Shown: positions 19,380 to 28,547, counted from the first letter of the stretch. The stretch: 64,000 nucleotides of DNA from Geobacteraceae bacterium (GCA_027404165.1 DAHZCG010000006.1:124001-188000), one strand, 5' to 3'. Translations and numbers: made by a program. Notes: generated from the letters alone by a model not told the origin.

Positions 19380-20102
19380 ATGGACGACTCATACCTCTAC
19401 AGCACCAGAATACAGAATACCTTTGATGAAGATCAGGCTGAAATTCTTTATCTGTTTAAAGAGGAACTGGCCAGACAGCCTAAATTCCAAATCACCCTGA
19501 TCAATTATTATCAAGGGTTGCCTGTATCATGTCCTGGCCATATTATCAGCATCGAGAAAGACATGATCGACGTTGATGTTGCACCATATCAGGCATTTAC
19601 CATGAAGGATCACCATTACACATTCATACGCAGCAAGATACTGGTTCATGATGTCCATGCAAATATTCAATATGTAAATATCAGCAAACGTGCCGCAACG
19701 TTGAGGAAACTGTGCTATGTTGAAATCATGGCAGAAAGAAGAAACTATCTCCGGTTGACACTAGGAAAACCTCAAAATGCTGCTTTCAAAACCAATGAGG
19801 GGTTAGCTAAAGGCAAGCTTGTTGAAATATCAATAAACGGCGCCTGTGTTCAGATTGACACCCCCTGTTGTCTTGAAAAAGGTGAAGAAACAACTCTATC
19901 GTTCACACTGCACAACATGGCTCAAAATGAAAATTATAACATACGAACTCAGGCCACTCTTGTCGGCATTGACGGAGATACCTTTCCAAGAAGGTACAGG
20001 TTCATCACTGAGCCAGACAAGATATTAGATCGTGAGATAGCCAGATATCTGCTGCAGAGACAAATAGAAATTCTTCAAGAAATCAAAGTTGTGACTGAAT
20101 AA
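19380..20102 (+). CDS. YcgR-like protein with C-terminal PilZ domain
   Basis: About 240 residues. The N-terminal part (about 15-110) looks like a YcgR-type beta domain (FQITLINYYQGLPVSCPGHI, then DVDVAPYQAF). The PilZ domain follows, with ERRNYLRL giving RxxxR (RNYLR, about 120-124) and EISINGA giving SxxG with Glu in place of Asp/Asn (about 147-152). It ends with a helix (EIARYLLQRQIEILQEI). An upstream in-frame TTG start at 19332 is possible but lacks a ribosome site; ATG 19380 is preferred. It is the third PilZ gene in a row, so this is a local second-messenger module. Confidence 0.75.
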   Translation: MDDSYLYSTRIQNTFDEDQAEILYLFKEELARQPKFQITLINYYQGLPVSCPGHIISIEKDMIDVDVAPYQAFTMKDHHYTFIRSKILVHDVHANIQYVNISKRAATLRKLCYVEIMAERRNYLRLTLGKPQNAAFKTNEGLAKGKLVEISINGACVQIDTPCCLEKGEETTLSFTLHNMAQNENYNIRTQATLVGIDGDTFPRRYRFITEPDKILDREIARYLLQRQIEILQEIKVVTE

Positions 20103-20133
20103 GAATCAGCCCACCGTCTCTAGCTTGACCACA

Positions 20134-20397
20134 TCAGATCAAACCCAACTTTCTCTCCAGCCTCTCCACCACTTCGGCAACGGTACCTTCAATGCCGTCT
20201 CCGCGGACGGTAAAATACAGGAATTGTCCCGTGTGGTCGGACCAGTAAATATCTTCCACCGGCAGCGGTTCAAGCAGGGCCTCGATCTTTTCGTAAGAGA
20301 TCAACGGATCTCCGTCTGGCCACTTCCTGTCGAGCCTGGCCTGTTGGGCATCTGTCAAGGGTATCCGGTATGTTATCGAATAGACTTCTGCCTTCAT
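20134..20397 (-). CDS. conserved small protein, unknown function (downstream partner)
   Basis: A cytoplasmic protein of 87 residues (MKAEVYSITYRIPLTDAQQA; SYEKIEALLEPLPVEDIYWS) with no membrane or signal segments. Mixed beta strands alternate with an acidic helix. Its ATG overlaps the stop of the 60-residue gene upstream (TAATG), so the two are co-translated. No function is known to me. Confidence 0.65.
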   Translation of the reverse strand: MKAEVYSITYRIPLTDAQQARLDRKWPDGDPLISYEKIEALLEPLPVEDIYWSDHTGQFLYFTVRGDGIEGTVAEVVERLERKLGLI

Positions 20398-20579
20398 TAC
20401 GGCTTAATATAGGCATTAAGCCCGATCGTGATCGGTTTTCCGTCTACCTCGGCAGTAGTGACAGCATTTCCACGCGTGCTGGCAACCACCAGGGTTTTGC
20501 CGGATGCAGACGGCGTCGGCTTTTCCAGATCTATTTCAATGCAAAGCTTGTTCCCTTTGATTTCTACAGTCATTGCCAT
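20397..20579 (-). CDS. conserved small beta-rich protein, unknown function
   Basis: A protein of 60 residues with the repetitive pattern TVEIKGNKLCIEIDLEKPTP, then SGKTLVVASTRGN and GKPITIGLNAYIKP. Similar short proteins, with SASGKTLVVASTRGN almost unchanged, occur in many proteobacteria without known role. GAGGGAG lies about 7 bases before ATG on the minus strand. It is the first gene of a two-gene operon with the 87-residue protein. Confidence 0.65.
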   Translation of the reverse strand: MAMTVEIKGNKLCIEIDLEKPTPSASGKTLVVASTRGNAVTTAEVDGKPITIGLNAYIKP

Positions 20580-20963
20580 TATGGTTCTCCCTCTTGTCCA
20601 GAACTTTTTATTACACCACCATCTTTACAGATTTATCTTACACATGCAATACGGGTAAATATTTGCCAAACCGTTACAAAGTATTGTACATTCCCAGCAA
20701 TCCCCTGTTTTAGAAGGGAAAAATATGGATACCGGGTATCAGCTGCAAAAAACGGTATAATGTCAAGCAGTGTGGCTGAAATAACAAATCACCTGAAATT
20801 CCGGCTAATAGTGTGATGGCCAGTCCCGTTAACCGGCAATCCGGCCCCGTATTGACCGGCGCAAACAAATTCGAATTAGTTGGTTGAAAACGGACTTGAG
20901 ATTCAAAACCACTTATGTGACTGCCGCTATTAAAATATAAATAAAAAAGGAACCAGGTTCCTG
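20580..20963. other. divergent intergenic region upstream of pqiA
   Basis: No gene seen. A perfect TATAAT lies at 20756-20761 on the plus strand, but without a recognisable -35 at the right distance. The region must hold promoters for both the two-gene minus-strand operon and the plus-strand pqi operon. Confidence 0.4.
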
Positions 20964-21596
20964 ATGCCCCACTTCCCTACTCAACTTATTGTCTGCCACG
21001 ACTGCGATCTGCTCCAGCGGGAGATTCCCCTCAATCGTGGCTGCGCAGCCAGCTGCAGCCGTTGCGGCGCGGTGCTGTATCGCAACGCCACCGACAGCAT
21101 AGACCGCACGCTCGCCTATACCCTGACCGCCGCCGTGCTGTTCGTGATAGCCAATGCATTTCCAATTTTCGCGATCGAGGTTCAGGACTCCCATAGGGCA
21201 ATCAACCTTGCAGGGGCCGTGCGTTCTCTCTGGAACCAGCAGATGCAGCCCGTTTCACTGCTTGTTTTCCTGACAGCTTTCTTCATCCCGGCACTGGAGC
21301 TTATCACGATGAGCTATCTCCTGCTGCCGCTCAAATTTCAGCGCGTGCCTGTCGGGTACACCTTCATCCTGCGCATGTTACGGATTGTCGAACCGTGGGG
21401 CATGGTCGAGGTGTTCATGCTCGGTGTACTGGTTTCGCTGGTGAAACTTACCAGCTCGTTCAAAGTCATTCCCGGCATTGCTCTTTGGTCTTTCGGGATT
21501 CTGACCCTGATGCTTGCTGCCGCCGCCGCATCGTTCAGTGCCCGGGATGTCTGGGCCCGCCTGGACAAAAAACCGGATACAGAGGTGGGCTCGTGA
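20964..21596 (+). CDS. pqiA: paraquat-inducible protein A, first half (PqiA domain)
   Basis: A protein of 210 residues. An N-terminal zinc-ribbon-like pair of CxxC motifs (CHDCDL, CSRCG; about residues 11-14 and 32-35) precedes four membrane segments (about 50-70, 90-115, 145-165, 170-195). This corresponds to one of the two homologous halves of E. coli PqiA (417 residues). The second half is encoded by the next gene with a GTGA overlap (21593-21596). PqiA is the inner-membrane partner of the MCE protein PqiB in lipid transport between the membranes. AAAAAAGG-type ribosome site. Confidence 0.88.
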   Translation: MPHFPTQLIVCHDCDLLQREIPLNRGCAASCSRCGAVLYRNATDSIDRTLAYTLTAAVLFVIANAFPIFAIEVQDSHRAINLAGAVRSLWNQQMQPVSLLVFLTAFFIPALELITMSYLLLPLKFQRVPVGYTFILRMLRIVEPWGMVEVFMLGVLVSLVKLTSSFKVIPGIALWSFGILTLMLAAAAASFSARDVWARLDKKPDTEVGS

Positions 21597-22228
21597 CAGA
21601 GTTGGCAGCCAACGCCGCCGGACAGGGTCTTTGCTCCTGCCATGTCTGCAACCTCGTATCCAGGCGGGGACCGGAGTCGGCTCAGGCTCGTTGTCCCCGC
21701 TGCGGCGCCTCCCTGCATTTCCGCAAGCCCGGCAGCGTGGCACGGTGCTGGGCACTGCTGCTAGCCGCCTACATCCTCTATATCCCCGCGAACCTCCTGA
21801 CGATAATGGAGACCGGTTCGCTCTTCAGTTACCGCAGGGACACCATCATGAGCGGCGTGATCCAGCTATGGAAAACGGGCTCCTACGCGATTGCCGTTGT
21901 CGTGTTCATAGCCAGCGTTACGATTCCGCTGCTTAAACTGATCTCACTCACCTTGCTGCTCGTTTCGGTGCAGCGCCGTTCCAGATGGCGCCCCAGACAG
22001 CGTACCCAGCTCTACCGGATGGTAGAGTTTGTCGGCCGCTGGTCGATGCTGGATATCTATGTGGTAACACTCCTGGCCGCACTGGTGAGACTTGGAAACA
22101 TCGCCACGGTAAAAGCTGGGCCCGGCGCGCTTGCTTTTGGCGCTGTTGTAGTACTGACCATGTTTGCGTCCATGCAATTCGACCCACGTATGATCTGGGA
22201 CCCTTTTCAGAAAGAGAGAAATTCATGA
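21593..22228 (+). CDS. pqiA: paraquat-inducible protein A, second half (PqiA domain)
   Basis: A protein of 211 residues starting at GTG 21593, overlapping the previous stop. It again has two CxxC pairs (CHVCN, CPRCG) and four membrane segments (about 50-70, 95-125, 150-170, 180-200). The two consecutive genes together equal one full PqiA. The end overlaps pqiB by 4 bases (ATGA at 22225). The split is seen as two coding frames; I infer the halves assemble into one membrane unit. Confidence 0.85.
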   Translation: MTELAANAAGQGLCSCHVCNLVSRRGPESAQARCPRCGASLHFRKPGSVARCWALLLAAYILYIPANLLTIMETGSLFSYRRDTIMSGVIQLWKTGSYAIAVVVFIASVTIPLLKLISLTLLLVSVQRRSRWRPRQRTQLYRMVEFVGRWSMLDIYVVTLLAALVRLGNIATVKAGPGALAFGAVVVLTMFASMQFDPRMIWDPFQKERNS

Positions 22229-23898
22229 CCGAAACGCCTCAAAAGCCTGACCTCTCCGATATTCCCGACGCTGTCAGTGAACCAAAGCGACGCTTCTCGA
22301 TTCAATTGGTCTGGATCATTCCGATCGTCGCAGCGCTTATCGGCCTTTCGCTCGCGGTCAAGTTTTTTGTGGATCGCGGGGAGACCATCACCATCACCTT
22401 CAAGACCGGCGAAGGAATGGAGGCGGGTAAAACCAAGATCAAGTACAAGGATGTGCAGATTGGCGAAGTAAAGGGGCTTGCCATCGCCAAGGACCGTTCT
22501 CACGTGGTAGTAACCGCCGAACTGTCGAAGGATGCCAGAGGACTCCTGGTTAAAGACACACGCTTCTGGGTGGTACGCGCCCGGATATCGGGCGGCACTG
22601 TTTCCGGGCTCGGAACGCTGGTCGGCGGGTCCTACATTGGCGTCGATGCCGGCACCTCGAATGAAAGCCGGGATGAATTCATCGGTCTTGAGACGCCGCC
22701 AGCGGTTTCGATGGACATACCGGGGCGCCTGTTTATCCTCCACGCTGCCGATGTCGGCTCACTCGACACCTCCTCGCCGATTTTATACCGTCGCATGCAG
22801 GTGGGACAGGTTATCAGCACAGAACTTGACCGGGACGGCAAAGGGGTCACCATAAAGGCTTTCATCCGCGCCCCGTTCGACCAGTATGTCAAGACCAGTT
22901 CCATTTTCTGGCACGCAAGCGGCATTGACCTGACCCTCAACGCAAACGGTGTAAAGATCAACACGGAATCCATGGTTTCAATTCTTCTGGGAGGCATTGC
23001 CTTCCAGACGCCCCAAGACCAGGCTGACGCGCAACCGGCCGCCTCCAACAGCGTTTTTCCTCTGTTCAGCACCAGAGATGAGGCGCTGAAGCACGCGGAA
23101 AGGGTCGAGCCCTACCTCCTCGTGTTCAAGGAATCGGTGCGCGGCCTTTCCGTCGGAGCGCCGGTTGATCTCCAGGGGGTTACCGTGGGCGAAGTAACAA
23201 AGATCGACGTGGCACTGGACTCAAGAAACTCGGAACTTTCCATCCCGGTTGAGATACAGTTTTATCCGGAGCGACTCCATCCGCAGCACCACAATACGTT
23301 GCAGCAGATTAAGCCCCCGGATTCCCGGTCTCTCCTCACTGCGCTCGTCGCACATGGTTTACGGGCAGAGATTAAAAGCGGAAACCTGTTGACCGGCCAA
23401 CTGTATGTCGCACTGGATTTCTTCCCCGCGGCAAAACCCTCGAAAATCGACTGGAGCACAACTCCGCCCGGCTTTCCCACCGTTCCCGGTTCCATGAGCC
23501 AGTTGCAAAAGAAACTGATGCATATTGTCCAGAAAATTGAAAAGATGCCGTTGGAGGAACTTGCCGGCGATGCAGGTAAATCAATACGTTCCCTTGATGC
23601 TACCCTGAAAAGCGCCGAAAGACTGATAAACAATATAGACACCTCGGTGCTCCCGGAAACACGTTCAGTACTTCTGGAGGCACGAGAATCTCTGAAAGAT
23701 GTGCGTAATACGCTCAGAGAGACACGCAAGACTCTGGGCGGCGCAAATCAGGTTCTTTCCAGCGATGCGCCGGCAGTGCTGGACTTGCGCGATACAATGC
23801 GGGAAGTGTCGAGAGCGGCTCAGTCGCTGCGGGTATTGAGTGATTACCTGGAGCAGCACCCGGAATCCCTGATTCGCGGTAAACGGGAGGAAAAATAA
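22225..23898 (+). CDS. pqiB: PqiB, MCE-domain lipid-transport protein
   Basis: A protein of 557 residues. One N-terminal membrane helix (about 33-52, LVWIIPIVAALIGLSLAVKF) anchors a periplasmic chain of three MCE/MlaD domains. The repeats start near ETITITFKTGEGMEAG (about 55), LFILHAADVGSLDTSS (about 170) and YLLVFKESVRGLSVGA (about 295). A long helical C-terminus follows (about 430-545), which in PqiB forms a needle spanning the periplasm. In E. coli PqiABC moves lipids between inner and outer membranes. The start overlaps pqiA and the end overlaps pqiC (TAATG), so the four are translated as a unit. Confidence 0.92.
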   Translation: MTETPQKPDLSDIPDAVSEPKRRFSIQLVWIIPIVAALIGLSLAVKFFVDRGETITITFKTGEGMEAGKTKIKYKDVQIGEVKGLAIAKDRSHVVVTAELSKDARGLLVKDTRFWVVRARISGGTVSGLGTLVGGSYIGVDAGTSNESRDEFIGLETPPAVSMDIPGRLFILHAADVGSLDTSSPILYRRMQVGQVISTELDRDGKGVTIKAFIRAPFDQYVKTSSIFWHASGIDLTLNANGVKINTESMVSILLGGIAFQTPQDQADAQPAASNSVFPLFSTRDEALKHAERVEPYLLVFKESVRGLSVGAPVDLQGVTVGEVTKIDVALDSRNSELSIPVEIQFYPERLHPQHHNTLQQIKPPDSRSLLTALVAHGLRAEIKSGNLLTGQLYVALDFFPAAKPSKIDWSTTPPGFPTVPGSMSQLQKKLMHIVQKIEKMPLEELAGDAGKSIRSLDATLKSAERLINNIDTSVLPETRSVLLEARESLKDVRNTLRETRKTLGGANQVLSSDAPAVLDLRDTMREVSRAAQSLRVLSDYLEQHPESLIRGKREEK

Positions 23899-24551
23899 TG
23901 AAACATAACATTATTGCTATCAGCAAATTGGAAGTTACGGCTCTTTTCCCGTTTATCAGAACCGGAATGCTGGCCGTCTGCCTGGCCTCGGCGTTAACCG
24001 GTTGCAGCAGATCACCACGGGTAACCTTCTACACCCTTGTACCCGGCACACAGGTCAAGACGTCTGCCCCGGCAACGGCGGCAGCTCCGACGATAGTCGT
24101 CGGGCCGGTGACGCTTCCCGAGGTGGTGGACCGGCCGCAGCTTGTGCTGCGCGTTGCCGCCAATCGGGTGGACATTCTGGAATCACACCGCTGGGCCGAG
24201 CCGCTCAAGAGCGAGATTCCCCGGCTCATCGCAGAAAACCTGAGACGCCTCCTCGGCTCAGAGCACGTTTCGTCATATCTCCAGCATACCGGCACCAATG
24301 CAGATTACCGGATTTTGCTGGATATCCAGCGTTTCGAGGCAACTCCGGGAGAGGCCGTCACTGTCGAAGCCGCCTGGGCTCTGCGCCGTACCGGAGGCGG
24401 TACTTTGAAAACGGGGCATTCGTTGATACGTGAGCCTCTGGGAGCGGGAACCAGAGACTACGATTCCCTGGTGGCGGCCTACGGACGGGCACTCCTTGCC
24501 GTGAGCGCCGATCTGGCACAGGCAATCCGGGCTGAAGCCACCCGGGAGTAG
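23898..24551 (+). CDS. pqiC: PqiC, outer-membrane lipoprotein
   Basis: A protein of 217 residues. A lipoprotein signal with lipobox LTGC lies at about residues 33-36, after the hydrophobic stretch MLAVCLASA; the mature protein starts CSRSPRVTFYTLVPG. This is typical of the ABC_trans_aux/PqiC fold (FYTL, then VVGPVTLPEVVDRPQLV). The unusually long region before the hydrophobic core suggests the true start may be an internal codon, such as the ATG of MLAVCL at about residue 24. PqiC caps PqiB at the outer membrane. It is the last gene of the pqi operon, 63 bases before ybbA. Confidence 0.88.
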   Translation: MKHNIIAISKLEVTALFPFIRTGMLAVCLASALTGCSRSPRVTFYTLVPGTQVKTSAPATAAAPTIVVGPVTLPEVVDRPQLVLRVAANRVDILESHRWAEPLKSEIPRLIAENLRRLLGSEHVSSYLQHTGTNADYRILLDIQRFEATPGEAVTVEAAWALRRTGGGTLKTGHSLIREPLGAGTRDYDSLVAAYGRALLAVSADLAQAIRAEATRE

Positions 24552-24614
24552 ATACAAATTTAAAGGCCGGACAAATCAGCCCGGCATTCTACAGAACTGG
24601 CTACCGGAGTATTC

Positions 24615-25295
24615 ATGCCCGCCATAGAAACCCGCTCCATTTCAAAAACATATATGATCGACGGCCGAACAATGACGGTCCTCGACAACATTTCCCTTAG
24701 CGTTGCAGAGGGTGAATTCCTTGTCATCAAAGGTGAAAGCGGCAGCGGCAAATCGACACTCCTCTCGATCCTTTCAGGCCTCGACCGCCCCGAAACGGGC
24801 AGAGTACTGCTTGGTGAGCGGGATATCACCGATCTCACGGAAGATGATCTGGCGCCAATCAGAAATGTCGTCTTCGGCTTCGTCTTTCAGTCGTTCCACC
24901 TGATCCCGTCTCTCACGGCGCTCGAGAATGTGATGTTTCCCGCCGAGCTGCGCGGAGACATGCGAGCCCGGGAAAAAGCGGATCACCTTCTTGAGCGGGT
25001 CGGACTTGCCGGCCGGGCAACCAGCTTTCCCCATCAGCTCTCCGGAGGTGAAAAACAGCGCTGCGCCATCTGCCGGGCGTTGATTAACGAACCGCACATT
25101 CTCTTTGCCGATGAACCGACCGGCAATCTTGACATGGCAAACGGCAAATCTGTCCTGGAACTGCTTCTTGAATTGCACCGCGAACAGCGGATGACCATGA
25201 TTCTTGTTACCCACAGCCTGGAGATCGCGCAAACGGCAGATCGGGTTGTCACCCTCCGTGACGGGAGGATTGTCGCAAACTCCGCCCATGTATAG
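24615..25295 (+). CDS. ybbA: ABC transporter ATP-binding protein, YbbA-like
   Basis: A protein of 226 residues, MacB/LolD-type ATPase. Walker A is GESGSGKST (about 38-46), the Q-loop is in FVFQSFHL, the signature is LSGGEKQR (about 140-147), Walker B is ILFADEPTGNLD (about 159-170) and the H-loop is VTHS. It pairs with the FtsX-type permease encoded next (8-base overlap). Together with tesA downstream, this repeats the ybbA-ybbP-tesA association known in E. coli. The substrate is unknown; export or membrane-extraction of lipids or lipoproteins is plausible from the family. Confidence 0.9.
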   Translation: MPAIETRSISKTYMIDGRTMTVLDNISLSVAEGEFLVIKGESGSGKSTLLSILSGLDRPETGRVLLGERDITDLTEDDLAPIRNVVFGFVFQSFHLIPSLTALENVMFPAELRGDMRAREKADHLLERVGLAGRATSFPHQLSGGEKQRCAICRALINEPHILFADEPTGNLDMANGKSVLELLLELHREQRMTMILVTHSLEIAQTADRVVTLRDGRIVANSAHV

Positions 25296-27783
25296 CCCCC
25301 GTCTCCTCCTCCGGCAGATCAACGGTTCTCTGCGCCAGTCAACCGTCTTCGTACTCTGCGTCGCCCTTTCTGTCGTTACGCTCGTAACCCTGGGCAGTTT
25401 CAGCCGCAGCGTCCACTCATCACTCCTGCGGGATGCCCGTGTGCTGCATTCCGCCGACATCATCATCACATCCCATTCCCCGTTCTCGTCATCCCTCACC
25501 CAGGCTATTGACGAACGAGAACGGCAAAAAGAAATCGAAACTGCCCGTGTGTACGATTTTTACTCGGTGGTGCGGACGATTGACAACAAAGAGTCTCTGC
25601 TGAGCGACCTGAAAGTTGTTGAAAAGGGCTATCCGTTCTACGGTTCCGTAACGCTGGCTTCAGGTCGGCCGTTCGGGGAAGTGCTCACTTCGGGCGGCGT
25701 AATTGTCGAACAACAGCTTCTTGACCGCTTGCATCTGCACGTGGGGGACAGGCTCAGAATAGGCAGCGCCACCCTGACCATCCGGGATATAGTGGTGGCT
25801 GAACCCGACCGGCCGGTGAACCTTTTTGCCCTTGGTCCGCGCATTTTTATCGCCGCTGCGGATCTCGCTTCCCTGGAACTTGTCGGAACGGGGAGCAGAG
25901 TGCATTACACCATCCTCGTCAAGGTTCGTAACCAGCAGGACATCGACCGCGTTGCCGCAGAGTTGGGCCATGCGGCAACGAAAGACCGGGAACGGGTCGA
26001 AACTTACCGGACAGCCGCTTCCGGGGTCAAACGTTTCTTCGACAATCTGCTCTTCTTTCTGGATCTTATCGGCATCTTCACCCTGCTTTTGGCAGGGATT
26101 GGCATCCAGAGTACCCTGACCGCCCTTTTGCAAGAGCAGGAGCGGACCATTGCCATCATGAAAACTGTCGGGGCCGGAAGCCGGTTCATCTTCAGGCATT
26201 ATTTCGCGCTGACCTTTGTACTCGGCCTGGCCGGGACGCTCTGCGGCCTTGCCGCAAGTTTCCTGCTGCAGTCGTTTCTCCTGAGCCTGTTCCGTGGGCT
26301 TCTCCCCGCCGCGGTCAAGCTGGGCATTTCGGGAAGTGCGGTTGCCGAAGGGCTGTTCCTTGGCATCATCGTCGTCTTCCTTTTCACTTTCCTGCCAATC
26401 TACCGGCTCAGGGAACTGAAGCCCCGGGCCATTTTCGGCAAAGTCGAACAGCGCACCGCCCGCAACCGCCCAACCTGGCTCACAATTTGCGCCGCCGTGT
26501 TTTTTTTGCTCGCCATGGTGCTCTGGCGGGTACGGGATATGAAGACCGGGCTGTATTTTGTCCTTGGCACCTGTCTGCTCATTCTTGTTTCCCTGCTCTG
26601 CGCTGAGGGAACCATGTACATCATGAAAAACCGGCATCCGGGAAACCTGATCCTGCGCCAGGCACTGAAAGGGCTCTTCCGTCCTGGCAATGCCACCCGG
26701 TCAACACTTGTAACCCTGACCGCTTCCCTGGCCGTAATATTTTCCATAACCCTCGTGGAGAGAAACCTTGATGCGACCTTTATCCAATCCTATCCTCCGA
26801 AATCGCCGAATCTCTTCTTCATCGACATCCTGCCGGCACAGAAAGGTGCCTTCGCCACGGCGCTCGGTATCAACACGACCTTTTATCCGGTCGTCCGGGG
26901 CTCGGTTATTGCCATCAACGGCATTGCGGTTGATCAGGAGAAAGAACGCCTGAGGCGCGGAGACAACCTGGCCCGGGAGTTCAACCTGACCTACCGGGAC
27001 CGGCTACTGGATGATGAAAGGATTGTTTCAGGGGGCGGGCTTTTCCGGAAGGATTGGACCGGACCGCAGGTATCGGTCCTGGACACGGTTCTGAAGATGC
27101 GGGACATGCGCATTGGCGATCATATCACATTCCGTATCCAGGGCATTCCGATGGATGCGCGGATAGCAAGTATCCGTACAAGTACCCGTGAGATGCTACA
27201 GCCCTTTTTTTACTTTGTCTTTCCGAATACGGTTCTAAATGACGCCCCCCAAACCCTGTTCGCCGCTGTTCGCGTAGCCCCGGAACAGATCGCCCCGCTC
27301 CAGAACCGGCTTGTCGCACGCTTCCCGAACGTGACGGTCATTAACCTGACGGAAACGGTAAAAATTTTCGCAAGGATTATGGAAAAACTCTCGACAATTA
27401 TCCGTTTTTTCACTTTTATCAGTGTCATAGCTGGTGCCCTGATCATCATCAGTTCTGTTTTTGCCACACGGTACGCCCGCATTCAAGAAGCGGTCTATTT
27501 CACAATCCTCGGTGCCCGGAGCCGGTTCGTACTGGCGGTTTTTGCCACAGAGAACCTGTGTCTCGGCCTTGTAAGCGCCGTGAGCGCCCTTCTTCTTGCC
27601 CAGACAGGTGCCTGGGCCATCTGCCGTTTCGCGCTCGATGTGGCCTATCAGCCATTCGCTGGCATCAGCATCCTGATGACCCTGGCCACCATACTGTTCA
27701 CCATCGCCGTCGGCCTCGGAGCCTCGTTCTCGATTCTGCGGGTAAAACCGGCACTGTTTCTGCGGGAACAAGCGGATGAATAA
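25288..27783 (+). CDS. ybbP: FtsX-family ABC transporter permease, YbbP-like
   Basis: A protein of 831 residues, close to E. coli YbbP (about 800). An N-terminal membrane helix (about 20-40) and a periplasmic domain come first, then an FtsX core with three helices (LLFFLDLIGIFTLLLAGIGI and following, about 250-380). A second pair of helices lies near 400-445, another periplasmic domain follows, and a second FtsX core ends the protein (about 700-815). ATG 25288 lies inside the ybbA end. An earlier in-frame start would run through ybbA and is not needed. It forms a transporter with the ATPase upstream. Confidence 0.88.
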   Translation: MYSPRLLLRQINGSLRQSTVFVLCVALSVVTLVTLGSFSRSVHSSLLRDARVLHSADIIITSHSPFSSSLTQAIDERERQKEIETARVYDFYSVVRTIDNKESLLSDLKVVEKGYPFYGSVTLASGRPFGEVLTSGGVIVEQQLLDRLHLHVGDRLRIGSATLTIRDIVVAEPDRPVNLFALGPRIFIAAADLASLELVGTGSRVHYTILVKVRNQQDIDRVAAELGHAATKDRERVETYRTAASGVKRFFDNLLFFLDLIGIFTLLLAGIGIQSTLTALLQEQERTIAIMKTVGAGSRFIFRHYFALTFVLGLAGTLCGLAASFLLQSFLLSLFRGLLPAAVKLGISGSAVAEGLFLGIIVVFLFTFLPIYRLRELKPRAIFGKVEQRTARNRPTWLTICAAVFFLLAMVLWRVRDMKTGLYFVLGTCLLILVSLLCAEGTMYIMKNRHPGNLILRQALKGLFRPGNATRSTLVTLTASLAVIFSITLVERNLDATFIQSYPPKSPNLFFIDILPAQKGAFATALGINTTFYPVVRGSVIAINGIAVDQEKERLRRGDNLAREFNLTYRDRLLDDERIVSGGGLFRKDWTGPQVSVLDTVLKMRDMRIGDHITFRIQGIPMDARIASIRTSTREMLQPFFYFVFPNTVLNDAPQTLFAAVRVAPEQIAPLQNRLVARFPNVTVINLTETVKIFARIMEKLSTIIRFFTFISVIAGALIIISSVFATRYARIQEAVYFTILGARSRFVLAVFATENLCLGLVSAVSALLLAQTGAWAICRFALDVAYQPFAGISILMTLATILFTIAVGLGASFSILRVKPALFLREQADE

Positions 27784-27813
27784 TCTAGAACTACTTTTTT
27801 TGTACGGGAGAGA

Positions 27814-28479
27814 ATGATGGTAAAGACTGCGCGGTTATCCGCCCTTGTAGTTTGGGGGTGCCTGCTCGGCGGCTGTGAAAAGACCACACCGCCGCCACCT
27901 GCCAAACAGCCGCAATCCGCTGTCGCAGGTACCATTGTCGCCGTTGGCGACAGCCTCACTGCCGGCTATGGTGTCAACGAAGCAGATGCTTACCCGGCCC
28001 AACTGGAAAAAAAACTGCAGGCAGGAGGTTTTAACTGGCGGGTCGTAAATGCCGGAATCAGCGGTGAGACAAGCAGCGGCACTCTCTCACGGATTGCCTG
28101 GGTGCTCAAACTCAAGCCCGACATTGTCATCCTGGAAACCGGGGCTAATGACGGCCTGCGCGGTATTGACCCGCAGGTGACGGAAAAAAACATCGATGAG
28201 ACCATCCGCATACTCAAAAAGAACCACGTCACAGTGATTCTGGCCGGCATGCGTATGGTCAGCAATATGGGGCAGGAGTACACGTCTGCATTTGCCGCCA
28301 TCTACCCCTCGGTGGCAAAAAAATACAACCTGCTGCTGATCCCTTTCTTCCTGCAGGGGGTAGCCGGTGTTCCTTCCCTCAACCAGAATGATGGCATACA
28401 TCCCGTTGCAGCGGGATACCGGATAATTACCGACATGATCTATCCGTATGTGGTGCGGGTCCTTGCATCGAAACAATGA
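27814..28479 (+). CDS. tesA: TesA-like arylesterase/lysophospholipase (GDSL/SGNH hydrolase), lipoprotein
   Basis: A protein of 221 residues. A signal sequence ends in the lipobox LGGC (about 18-21), so it is probably membrane-anchored, unlike soluble periplasmic E. coli TesA. SGNH blocks are present: GDSLTAG with nucleophile Ser (about 46-52), the Gly block GISGETSSG (about 78-86), GAND (about 111-114) and DGIHP with catalytic Asp/His (about 194-198). It follows ybbAB by 30 bases on the same strand. The likely role is hydrolysis of acyl esters in the periplasm. Confidence 0.9.
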   Translation: MMVKTARLSALVVWGCLLGGCEKTTPPPPAKQPQSAVAGTIVAVGDSLTAGYGVNEADAYPAQLEKKLQAGGFNWRVVNAGISGETSSGTLSRIAWVLKLKPDIVILETGANDGLRGIDPQVTEKNIDETIRILKKNHVTVILAGMRMVSNMGQEYTSAFAAIYPSVAKKYNLLLIPFFLQGVAGVPSLNQNDGIHPVAAGYRIITDMIYPYVVRVLASKQ

Positions 28480-28547
28480 GCTCCGGAAGTTTGGCCCACA
28501 TAAAAGCATTGCGGCACTATTTCCCCATGCAAACACCGATCATTGTC

